From contig NC_013132.1 of assembly GCF_000024005.1 (NCBI RefSeq), positions 4,210,001 to 4,274,000 of the forward strand: a stretch of 64,000 nt of DNA. Reading direction: 5' to 3'. This stretch comes from Chitinophaga pinensis DSM 2588 (GTDB lineage: Bacteria > Bacteroidota > Bacteroidia > Chitinophagales > Chitinophagaceae). The position numbers were made by a program, and so were the translations under genes. The notes under the pieces were generated by a model that did no database searches, had not been told where the DNA came from, and worked only from the letters and a program-made list of their open reading frames with translations. This document shows, one piece after another, positions 11,401 to 18,304 of this stretch. Each line of letters begins with the position of its first letter. The first letter of the stretch is position 1.

Positions 11401-13784
11401 CTACCCGTGCAAAAGCGACATTACTGATCATCGGTCGACGCTCCGCAGCAGATGTTGCAGGCCAGATCGCGAAGCTGGAACAACTGGGTAGTAAAGTACA
11501 TTACTTCACAGCCGATATCAGCAATGAAAGCGATATGCAGACATTGTTTGCTGACATCAAAAAACGCTTCAGCCGGCTGGCAGGTGTGATTCATAGTGCC
11601 GGTATCGGAAGTAGCGGGGTTGCCATTGAAAAGCGCAACATCGCAGATGTAAACAATACCTTCGCGCCTAAAGTACAGGGATCTATTCTCCTTGAAGAAC
11701 ATACCCGTTCGCTGCAACCAGGATTTTTTGTGGTATTCTCTTCCATTGGCGCACTGGTACCCGCCAGCAGCAGTGCTGACTACTCAGCTGCCAATATCTT
11801 CCAGGATGCTTTTGCTGCTTATTGGCGTAACAAAGGCCGTAACTTCATCAGTATTAACTGGCCTGACTGGAAAGAGACAGGATTATCCTACAGGAAAACC
11901 TTGCTGCAATCTGCAGAAGAAGTAGCGCTGCGTTATTCCTATCTCTCACCTATCACCTCCGCGGATGGTATAGAGGCATTCTTCAGCGCACTCAGCCAAC
12001 GGCAGGAACGTTTTATTGTAGTAAAAGCGGACTTCAGAAACTTTATTATCAACCCATACTTCAAAATCGGTACGATCAAAAAACTGCAAGGTGAAGAACA
12101 GGATACAGAGAGCAACTTTGCAGCGTTCATAGAAAAGACCGCCAATGGGTTCAGTCCTACGGAACTACAGCTGGCAGGTATCTGGCACGAAGTATTAAAG
12201 CTGGATCAGGTACGCCTGGAAGATGACTTCTATGAACTGGGTGGTCACTCCCTGAACATTATCAGGATGCTCAACAGAATAGAGCAACAGATGAATGTAA
12301 CCCTTCCGATAGAAGAACTGCTGAGAAACAGTACGCTGGGTGGTATCGCAGCACACATTGATGCCATCCGCCAGACACAGGAAGTAAAGGTGGCCAGCGA
12401 TATCCCGCGCATACAGGATGCTGAATACACCGAACTGTCCCACGCACAATTGCGTTTCTGGCTTCTGCATCAGCCCGTAGCCGGAAGAGAAGCCTATAAC
12501 GTTCCCACAGCTTACCGTCTGAAAGGAAAGGTAGATATCAACGCCCTGAGAACTGGCTTGTCGCAATTTGTGAACAGACACGAAAGCCTCAGGACAGTAT
12601 TTACACTGCAGAAAGGTGTACCGGTACAGAAAGTACTTCCACTGGAAGAAACCGGATTCTCCTTGCATGTACATGATCTGAGAGATCAGCCGGATGCAGC
12701 GCAACTGGCGACTGAAAAAGTAAGAGAAGCTGCCGGAAAAGCATTCGATCTGGCTACAGGTCCTGTGATACAGGCATATCTCTACCAGGTAGCTGATGAA
12801 GAATATATCTTCATGATCGTCCTGCATCACATCTCTTCGGACGGCCGTTCAATGGAAATATTACGGAATGAGGTACTGGAATGCTATAGCGCAGCTTTGC
12901 AACAACAGACGCCTGCTTTACCGGCCCTGAATATTCACTATAAAGATTATGCAGCCTGGCAGAATGAGCGCATCCGTAAGGGATACTTCGATGCCCATAA
13001 AGCTTACTGGAAAGACCGTCTTAGAGGAGTGCAACCCATCTCGCTGGAAAAACACTTCGACTATCCGCGTCCGATACAGGAAAATTTCGAAGCCGCATAC
13101 AACGTGTTTTTCCTGCCTGCGGACATAACCGCACAACTGAAGGCACTAGGTAATAACAGCACCCTGTTCATCAATACACTCCTGATCTATCAGATACTGC
13201 TCGCCGCTTATGCTGATAGCACAGATATCGTAGTAGGTACACCAGTAGGTGGAAGAGAACATACAGACCTGGAAAACCAGATAGGTAATTATCTCAATAC
13301 CCTGCTGCTTTATACAAAGGTTGATCAGGACCTGCCGTTTAACGAATTGCTGGAAAAAGTAAAGGAACAGGTATTCAAAGATTACACTTATCAGGCATAC
13401 CCGTTTGATATTCTCGTGGATGAGCTGAAGCTACGCGATAGTATGAACGTCTTTGAAACAGGATTCACCTGGAATACCCGTCTGACAGCCGATAATGGTC
13501 AGTCCCTGGATTTTGAAATAGAAGAATATGCTACCGGTTTCAATAAAGCAAAAGCTGATATCTGGTTGCACGTTACAGAACTGAATGACGGCCTGCAGAT
13601 CGGCTTCCTTTATAAGACGTCCATTTTCAAAGACGATACGATCCTGTTATTGTCTCAGCGTTTCCGGTCACTCATAGAACAGTGCATTCAAAATCCCGCT
13701 GTCAGGACAGGAGACCTCTGTCTGGATATAGCCACCGAAACCGAAACGGTGAAAGACAAAATAGCATTCGACTTCAATTTTTGA
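8439..13784 (+). CDS. Hybrid PKS-NRPS: KS-inactive AT-KR-T-C
   Basis: The ketosynthase (~5-425) has all catalytic residues (DACASSL Cys168; EAHGTGT His304; NIGHLG His344). Residues ~500-700 still align to an acyltransferase, but the nucleophile motif GHSxGEY reads GAGIGKY (~581-587): Ser is Gly and His is Ala, so this AT is dead. The ketoreductase (~730-1210) looks active, with an NADPH loop TGGHSGIG near 975, Ser ~1102 and Tyr ~1115 (ADYSAAN). A thiolation domain (GGHSL, Ser ~1271) and a complete condensation domain (HHISSDG ~1462) end the protein. The extender unit must come in trans. The hydroxymalonyl-ACP genes start 20 bases downstream, so hydroxymalonyl is the favoured extender, giving an alpha,beta-dihydroxy unit after reduction (inference). 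The terminal C domain would pass the ketide to the next NRPS module, encoded at 18,305. Confidence 0.93.
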   Translation: MPNSKDVAIIGMSGVFPEADDLGAFYENLKTGRDSVRPVSETRLGASSLDMSLVYRPFAYLERTDTFDHKYFRISKSEAEMMEPSQRLCLEMAVKAIEHAGYKPEDLNGSNTAVYLACRTWAAIQYYLLANYDDNPNIFTGTLSSMIYGRISNWLNLQGPTMMIDAACASSLIAVTEAYDKLVKGDIDYAIAGGLGININLAKVTDHGHLGTYSPEARCKAFDASADGVVPGEGGGLILMKRLEDAIRDHDTIYAIVKGGASAHNGNRSNGILAPSPQAQSLVIQQAWKNADVDPATIGYIEAHGTGTKLGDPIEFSAITEAFEKHGVKGKTCAVGALKSNIGHLGSGAGIGGIIKAVLSLKNKELFPSLHFNNPNPYIDFENTNAYVNDTLQDWKSEKSPRRCGVSAFGLSGTNAHIILEEYENTSTKTAPEHYLLKVSAKSVAALKQYTANISSFLKGINDSWADALYTLNRGRSDYDYRVCFTADSKEALLQQLNDYTPASQELTTREIILLLGNSGLPVETLAAYNKAYPVFAATFNSLCPGFPAMQPEEDMLVFATKYALCKQLQAFGIKFPVVIGAGIGKYVSRVLRGELTLEAVPALLKEDTERLPADKDKFRAIVKNLLEKKAPLFLGLGTDLTMTDLLKDWAIELDIRSGSIVSHPGTQGDLITLLSGLYNNGVAVDWDEHYAGKVYQKVECPVYPFEKTRCWFTEPTWQKKETVNDWYYKLHWTPLAAKDKSITSFKDRLLLVFTDNEGVSDALITLLEEKGNRCVRVSPGNEFEMVSDKLFRVNYTEEKDYRLLSDSLHALYGVLDGIIYLSGFFKPMAPALTATAAQLQTAFYGLFNACKTFSKYFTKTNFNLAVLTANVHAVVADDAQLSPVAALTPGMIKASLAEYYTLRTTCVDVDGEKTTPQSIATLLWEELSGDEVIRFVAYRNGKRYVQELNRVDEVQQTGNPYQLEQQGVYLVTGGHSGIGYEMATALATRAKATLLIIGRRSAADVAGQIAKLEQLGSKVHYFTADISNESDMQTLFADIKKRFSRLAGVIHSAGIGSSGVAIEKRNIADVNNTFAPKVQGSILLEEHTRSLQPGFFVVFSSIGALVPASSSADYSAANIFQDAFAAYWRNKGRNFISINWPDWKETGLSYRKTLLQSAEEVALRYSYLSPITSADGIEAFFSALSQRQERFIVVKADFRNFIINPYFKIGTIKKLQGEEQDTESNFAAFIEKTANGFSPTELQLAGIWHEVLKLDQVRLEDDFYELGGHSLNIIRMLNRIEQQMNVTLPIEELLRNSTLGGIAAHIDAIRQTQEVKVASDIPRIQDAEYTELSHAQLRFWLLHQPVAGREAYNVPTAYRLKGKVDINALRTGLSQFVNRHESLRTVFTLQKGVPVQKVLPLEETGFSLHVHDLRDQPDAAQLATEKVREAAGKAFDLATGPVIQAYLYQVADEEYIFMIVLHHISSDGRSMEILRNEVLECYSAALQQQTPALPALNIHYKDYAAWQNERIRKGYFDAHKAYWKDRLRGVQPISLEKHFDYPRPIQENFEAAYNVFFLPADITAQLKALGNNSTLFINTLLIYQILLAAYADSTDIVVGTPVGGREHTDLENQIGNYLNTLLLYTKVDQDLPFNELLEKVKEQVFKDYTYQAYPFDILVDELKLRDSMNVFETGFTWNTRLTADNGQSLDFEIEEYATGFNKAKADIWLHVTELNDGLQIGFLYKTSIFKDDTILLLSQRFRSLIEQCIQNPAVRTGDLCLDIATETETVKDKIAFDFNF

Positions 13785-13803
13785 GCATTCAAACAGATTA
13801 TCC

Positions 13804-14685
13804 ATGGATAACAACTTTCAGCACTACCATGTAGGCATCATCGGCGCCGGTATTATGGGACAGGGTCTCGCTTTTCAGTGTGCGAAATTCGGACACAAAG
13901 TGACGCTGCTGGATATCTCTGAACAGGTATTGACAGATGCCCGTACTAAAATCACACAGCTGCAACGCTTTGATATCGTTATGCAGCGCCAGGGAAAAAC
14001 GCCCGCAGGCACTGCAAGCGGTAAGTTCCTGGACAATATCAGCTTTACCAATGATTGGGCTGATCTGGGAGAATGTACTTTCATCGTTGAAAATGCCACC
14101 GAACTGGAAAGCACCAAGCTGGATATATTCAAACGTATCTCCAGTATCATCGGCAATAACGTCGTTGTTGGCGTCAATACCTCCTGCGTCTCCATTACAA
14201 AACTGGCCGCTTGTCTCGAAAACCCCGAAAGAGTGATCGGTCTACATTTCTCTAACCCCGTACATATGATGCCGGCGGTTGAAATGGTAAGAGGTCTGTT
14301 TAACAGCGATAGCGTCATTCAGGAAGCACAGCAGTTCCTGGCCGGTATGCAGATGCATGGGATCGTAGTAAACGACTCTCCGGGTTTTATCAGCAACCGT
14401 GTCATGCTCGCTTATATCAACGAAGCAATCTATTGTGTGCATGAAGGTGTCGCAACTGCCGGTGATGTTGACCAGATCTTCCGTGAATGTCTGTCACATA
14501 CCATGGGGCCATTACAAACAGCCGACCTGATCGGACTGGATACCATTCTTCAGGCAATGAACGTGGTATACGGCAACTTCAGCGATTCCAAGTACCGCCC
14601 CTGTATACTGTTGAAACGTATGGTGGATGCAGGTATGCTGGGAAGGAAGAGTGGAAAGGGATTTTATAATTACAGTATTAACTAA
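13804..14685 (+). CDS. 3-hydroxyacyl-CoA dehydrogenase-like protein for hydroxymalonyl-ACP
   Basis: A 293-residue member of the 3-hydroxyacyl-CoA dehydrogenase family. It has an N-terminal Rossmann motif GIIGAGIMGQG (~10-20), the substrate-site stretch HFSNPVHMMPAVE, and the C-terminal helical domain starting near NDSPGFISNRV. In methoxymalonyl/hydroxymalonyl pathways (FkbK/AsmI- and ZmaG-type enzymes) such proteins oxidise glyceryl-ACP to the 2-hydroxy-3-oxopropionyl (tartronic semialdehyde) form using NAD(P)+. An ACP gene, an acyl-CoA dehydrogenase gene and an FkbH-like gene next to it make this assignment firm. It is encoded 20 bases after the KS-KR synthetase and 22 bases before the ACP, in one transcription unit. 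A fatty-acid beta-oxidation role is unlikely because there is no hydratase or thiolase nearby. Confidence 0.88.
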   Translation: MDNNFQHYHVGIIGAGIMGQGLAFQCAKFGHKVTLLDISEQVLTDARTKITQLQRFDIVMQRQGKTPAGTASGKFLDNISFTNDWADLGECTFIVENATELESTKLDIFKRISSIIGNNVVVGVNTSCVSITKLAACLENPERVIGLHFSNPVHMMPAVEMVRGLFNSDSVIQEAQQFLAGMQMHGIVVNDSPGFISNRVMLAYINEAIYCVHEGVATAGDVDQIFRECLSHTMGPLQTADLIGLDTILQAMNVVYGNFSDSKYRPCILLKRMVDAGMLGRKSGKGFYNYSIN

Positions 14686-14706
14686 TCATCCGTCAAATAA
14701 AAAGTT

Positions 14707-14961
14707 ATGGGCGACATCAAAGAACAAGTAACCGCTTATCTGCAGCAAAGTATCAACAACGGAAAAGTATTCACTGACACCGATGATATTTTTGAACTGG
14801 GCATCGTGAATTCCCTGTTTGCCATGCAGCTGATCACCTTTATGGAAAAGAAATTCTCCCTCACTGTGGAGAATGAAGATCTGGAGATTTCCAACTTCAA
14901 CACCCTTAATAACATTACCTCCTTTATACAGCGAAAGCTGAAAGAAAGGGTTACTGCTTAA
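14707..14961 (+). CDS. Dedicated acyl carrier protein for the hydroxymalonyl unit
   Basis: An 84-residue acidic carrier protein. The phosphopantetheine site reads GIVNSLFAMQ, with the acceptor Ser near residue 38 in an NSL context instead of the usual DSL. The NSLFAMQ form is what I remember of carrier proteins in methoxymalonyl/hydroxymalonyl pathways (FkbJ/ZmaH type). The three-carbon unit would be loaded by the FkbH-like protein as a glyceryl thioester and oxidised in two steps on this carrier. Its cofactor would come from the Sfp-type transferase encoded at 50,060. It lies between the two oxidoreductase genes, with a 9-base gap to the next one. Confidence 0.88.
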   Translation: MGDIKEQVTAYLQQSINNGKVFTDTDDIFELGIVNSLFAMQLITFMEKKFSLTVENEDLEISNFNTLNNITSFIQRKLKERVTA

Positions 14962-14970
14962 AGCTCAGGT

Positions 14971-16128
14971 ATGGTACGTATAGAACAGGACAGCTGTTAC
15001 AAAGCACAACGGCAGGCATTCAGGACATTCGCTGACACCGAGATTGTACCCATAGCGGAACAATATGACAGTGAACAGGTATTCCCGGACGCACTACTGA
15101 AGAAAATGGCCGCTGAAGGATTGCTGGGAGCTACGATCCCTACAGAATTCGGCGGCCGGGGATGGGATCAGGTAATCGCAGGCCTGATGCATGAGGAAAT
15201 AGGGCGGGCTTGTTCGTCCGCCCGCAGCCTGCTCACCGTACACCTCTCCCTGGTATCCGAAACAGTATTGCGTTGGGGTACTTATCAGCAGAAAGCACAG
15301 TGGTTGCCTTTGCTGGCTACCGGACAAAAAATCGCTGCTTTCTGCCTCACAGAACCTGAAGCCGGATCGGATGCTAAATCTGTAGCCGCCACTTACGAAA
15401 AACGGGATGGTAAAATTATCCTGAACGGTAAGAAGCGCTGGACCACCTTCGGGCAACTGGCAGATGTCTACCTGGTGTTTGCCAGGAATGCGGATAAGAT
15501 CTCCGCTTTCCTGGTAGATCGACACACGGCAGGCGTAGAGGTAACACCTGTACAGGGTATGCTGGGAACCAGGGCATCGATGATCGCACACGTTACATTC
15601 AGTAACTGTGAAATACCGGAAGATGCGCTGCTCGGAAAGGAAGGCTTCGGTTTTATTTCAATTGTGAACACAGCCCTCGATAACGGTCGCTTCAGTGTTG
15701 CATTAGGTAGCCTGGGTATCCTGAAAAGCTGCCTCCAGCATAGTATGGAACACGCTTCCCGCCGTCGCCAGTTCGGTACTTTTCTCAAGGATCATCAGTT
15801 GATCAAACTAAAAGTAACAGATATGATAGCGGAAGCAAAGGCCGCCGGTATGCTGTGCTACAATGCTGCTTACCTCAGAAAGGAAAAGCAGACCAATGCG
15901 CTCATTCAGACCTCGCTCGCCAAATACTATGCAGCGGCTGCCGCAAACAGAGCTGCAAAAGAAGCGGTACAGATACTCGGTGCGCTGGGATGTAGCGAAC
16001 AAAGCGCAGTACAGCGATGTTTCAGGGATGCCAAAATCATGGAGATCATCGAAGGTTCCGCTGAAATGCAGCAGGTATTGATCAGCGACTACGGATTTAC
16101 TGACCTGTCAGCTATTATGGAAGATTAA
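14971..16128 (+). CDS. Acyl-CoA dehydrogenase family flavoprotein for hydroxymalonyl-ACP
   Basis: A 385-residue flavoprotein of normal acyl-CoA dehydrogenase length. It contains the flavin/substrate motif CLTEPEAGSDA (~126-136), a WTTFG-like flavin stretch, the Arg-containing region RRQFGTFLKDHQLI, and C-terminal EGSAEMQQ, where the Glu matches the catalytic base of the family. In FkbI/AsmH/ZmaI-type enzymes the homologue oxidises the 2-hydroxy-3-oxopropionyl-ACP to hydroxymalonyl-ACP. The gene follows the dedicated ACP by 9 bases and is followed 12 bases later by the KASIII-like gene. No electron-transfer flavoprotein gene is nearby, which is usual for these loci. A role in branched-chain or fatty-acid catabolism is the alternative, but the context argues against it. 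Confidence 0.88.
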   Translation: MVRIEQDSCYKAQRQAFRTFADTEIVPIAEQYDSEQVFPDALLKKMAAEGLLGATIPTEFGGRGWDQVIAGLMHEEIGRACSSARSLLTVHLSLVSETVLRWGTYQQKAQWLPLLATGQKIAAFCLTEPEAGSDAKSVAATYEKRDGKIILNGKKRWTTFGQLADVYLVFARNADKISAFLVDRHTAGVEVTPVQGMLGTRASMIAHVTFSNCEIPEDALLGKEGFGFISIVNTALDNGRFSVALGSLGILKSCLQHSMEHASRRRQFGTFLKDHQLIKLKVTDMIAEAKAAGMLCYNAAYLRKEKQTNALIQTSLAKYYAAAAANRAAKEAVQILGALGCSEQSAVQRCFRDAKIMEIIEGSAEMQQVLISDYGFTDLSAIMED

Positions 16129-16140
16129 ACAAGCAGCCCC

Positions 16141-17109
16141 ATGATCGGAATTAACCAGATTGCCACAGTTATAATTGGAGACAAAACACCTGTCAGCAGC
16201 CTGCTGAATGCCGGCACATTGAAAAAAGAAGAACACGAATATTTTGCAGGGGCAGGCATCAACAGCGTTTACAACGCCACAGCACATAGCGCTTATGATC
16301 TGGCGAAACAGGCAGCAGTAAAGGTCCTGGACCAATCCGGCGTACCTGCAGCTGATATCGGTCTGATTGTCTATATACATAGCCGCTTACCTGAGTACCT
16401 GGTGAGTTCACAGGCAGGTCGCCTGCAACATGACCTCCAGGCACGCAACGCCGTCTTCTTTTCCTTGTCAGACCTCGGTTGCGCTGACATCTCTATGGCG
16501 CTGCAACTCGCCCAGGTATATATGCAGGGCAATACCCAGATCAAACATGCATTGATCTGCTACGGTAACAAACCGTATGCGCCCAGTCGATTCAGATATC
16601 CGGTGACGATCAATGGTGACGCAGGCATCGCCCTGCTCTTGTCCCGTACTGAAAAGAACAGGATCCTGGATATAAAAATCAAGACCAATGGTCGCTACTG
16701 GAATCTCTTCAAAGTAGATTATAAAGACAAAAGTTTTGCGGAGTTCAGGGAAGAATGCGCCAGTATAAGATCTTATGCATTCGAACTGGCACTTGAAAGC
16801 AGAAATGAATTTGTTAAACTCAATAATGACCTGCTGGAAACAAACGGACTGGCGAAACCAGATGTCAGCCACTTCATGATGCAGAATCTCTCTATGCGGG
16901 CATTCGCCTATTATGAAGAAGCATTGGGCATCCGTATTTCAGACGTCTGCAGAGAAAACCTGACAGAGCTGGGACATCTGGGTCCCGGTGATATTATCTG
17001 CAATTATGCAAGAGCACTGGAGCAGGACCTGGTGCGTCCGGGGGAACATGTGTTGCTGATGAATAATAGTCCTGTGGCCGTATGGAGTTCAATTTTACTT
17101 AAAGCCTGA
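16141..17109 (+). CDS. KASIII-like protein with altered catalytic triad (possible acyl shuttle)
   Basis: A 322-residue thiolase-fold protein resembling 3-oxoacyl-ACP synthase III. The active-site Cys is kept (Cys114 in DLGCADISMAL). The usual His of the HQAN motif aligns with Gln (FMMQNLSMR), and the usual Asn of GNTSAAS aligns with His (GHLGPGD). A Cys-only site would not be expected to decarboxylate malonyl-ACP, but could still carry an acyl group on Cys. KASIII-like proteins with altered triads are known to act as acyltransferases in some natural-product pathways. Its place inside the hydroxymalonyl-ACP cassette, right after a PKS whose own AT is dead, suggests it may move the hydroxymalonyl unit from its carrier to the synthetase. 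That role is an inference; a starter-unit or off-loading acyltransferase is also possible. Confidence 0.78.
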   Translation: MIGINQIATVIIGDKTPVSSLLNAGTLKKEEHEYFAGAGINSVYNATAHSAYDLAKQAAVKVLDQSGVPAADIGLIVYIHSRLPEYLVSSQAGRLQHDLQARNAVFFSLSDLGCADISMALQLAQVYMQGNTQIKHALICYGNKPYAPSRFRYPVTINGDAGIALLLSRTEKNRILDIKIKTNGRYWNLFKVDYKDKSFAEFREECASIRSYAFELALESRNEFVKLNNDLLETNGLAKPDVSHFMMQNLSMRAFAYYEEALGIRISDVCRENLTELGHLGPGDIICNYARALEQDLVRPGEHVLLMNNSPVAVWSSILLKA

Positions 17110-17114
17110 GCAAC

Positions 17115-18158
17115 ATGGAAAAGAAATGTATTAAATGCGTCGTATGGGACCTGGACGAAACCGTATGGCATGGCATTCTTTCAGAAAATGACCAGCTAAG
17201 GTTAAGAGAAGGGATAGCCGATACCATCCGCCTGCTGGATGAAAGGGGAATCATCAATACCGTAGCGAGTAAGAATAACGCGGAAGATGCACTGCGCCAG
17301 CTGGAATCATTCGGATTACTTGAATATTTTTTGCTTCCCCAGGTCAACTGGGGCGTGAAATCCGCTTCTATCAGAGCGATTAAAGAAACCCTCAATATAG
17401 GTTATGACGCTATTGCGTTTATAGATGATCAGCCGTTCGAGAGAGATGAAGTAAAATCTGTACTCGATGAAGTCAACTGTTTTGATGTGGATGTGATAGG
17501 AGGCATCTCTGCTGATGATCGCTTTATTCCACGTTTTATCACGGAAGAATCCGCAAAACGCCGGATGATGTACGTGACAGATGAACTACGTAAACAGGAG
17601 GAAGAACAGTTTACCGACAACCATTCATTCCTCAGTCAGCTGGATCTGCAATTCAATATAGCCCTTGCAGAAGAAAAAGACCTTCAGCGTGTGGAAGAGT
17701 TAACCGTCCGCACTAACCAACTGAATGCAACCGGTTACTCTTATACCTATGAAGAACTGCAGCAGCTGCTGGAAAACGATGGTTATCGTGTACTGGTGTG
17801 CGAACTGACCGACAAATATGGAACCTACGGAAAGATAGGTGTATCCATGTTACAGACAGCAGGGGATGCCTGGAACATTCACCTCCTGCTAATGTCCTGC
17901 CGCGTAATGTCCAGGGGAGTTGGCTCCGTATTACTGGCATACATTATACAGCAGGCCGTTAAATACGGAAAGACGCTTTATGCTGATTTCCTGCCTACAT
18001 CACGTAACCGGCAGATGTATATCACCTACAAATTTGCCGGCTTTAAAGAGCTGGGTAAACTCGAAAATGGTGGTGTACAGCTGGTGCACGACGGTGTGAC
18101 CGTTCCCGTGATCCCCGATTATCTTCAATTAACTGCAACAGACCTCTCTGCCCGGTAG
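17115..18158 (+). CDS. FkbH-like glyceryl-ACP synthase (HAD phosphatase + GNAT fold)
   Basis: A 347-residue protein with an N-terminal HAD-IIIC domain carrying the nucleophile motif DLDETVW (first Asp ~12) and downstream FIDDQPFER. The C-terminal half (~180-340) is GNAT-like (HLLLMSCRVMSRGVGSVLLAY). FkbH/ZmaN-type enzymes take 1,3-bisphosphoglycerate, remove the phosphate and load the glyceryl group on the dedicated ACP, the first step to hydroxymalonyl- or methoxymalonyl-ACP. I find no O-methyltransferase near the cassette, so hydroxymalonyl-ACP is the likely end product here. The TAG stop lies inside the left arm of an inverted repeat covering the gap to the next gene. Confidence 0.9.
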   Translation: MEKKCIKCVVWDLDETVWHGILSENDQLRLREGIADTIRLLDERGIINTVASKNNAEDALRQLESFGLLEYFLLPQVNWGVKSASIRAIKETLNIGYDAIAFIDDQPFERDEVKSVLDEVNCFDVDVIGGISADDRFIPRFITEESAKRRMMYVTDELRKQEEEQFTDNHSFLSQLDLQFNIALAEEKDLQRVEELTVRTNQLNATGYSYTYEELQQLLENDGYRVLVCELTDKYGTYGKIGVSMLQTAGDAWNIHLLLMSCRVMSRGVGSVLLAYIIQQAVKYGKTLYADFLPTSRNRQMYITYKFAGFKELGKLENGGVQLVHDGVTVPVIPDYLQLTATDLSAR

Positions 18159-18260
18159 CCGCGTGTGCCGTGGCCCTCTCTCACACGCTATGGTGACATG
18201 ACGCCCCTGTTCTGTGGCTTGTACCACAAGGGAGGGGGGCCACGGTAGCCGTCGGCTACC
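18154..18260. repeat. Long imperfect inverted repeat / folded element between two cluster genes
   Basis: The GC-rich gap has strong dyad symmetry. GGTAGCCG occurs at 18154-18161 and again at 18244-18251, and its complement CGGCTACC is at 18253-18260. CCGTGGCCC (18168-18176) pairs with GGGCCACGG (18237-18245). A small central hairpin CTTGT-ACC-ACAAG lies at 18218-18230, and GCGTGTG/CACACGC forms another pairing inside. Two alternative folds are possible: one long outer stem, or a short perfect hairpin at 18244-18260. No poly-T run follows. It could be a REP-like mobile hairpin, an RNA-stabilising or processing site, or an attenuator. Copies elsewhere in the genome cannot be seen from here. Confidence 0.6.
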
Positions 18261-18304
18261 GGTTCTACATAAAAATATTCTAACCAAACGCTAAATACCT
18301 CATT

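Noticed and set aside
12195..12830. Long minus-strand open frame (211 codons) opposite the PKS-NRPS gene
   Set aside because: It is antisense to a clear thiolation-condensation region, Cys- and Tyr-rich, and has no known fold; it is a shadow of the real gene.
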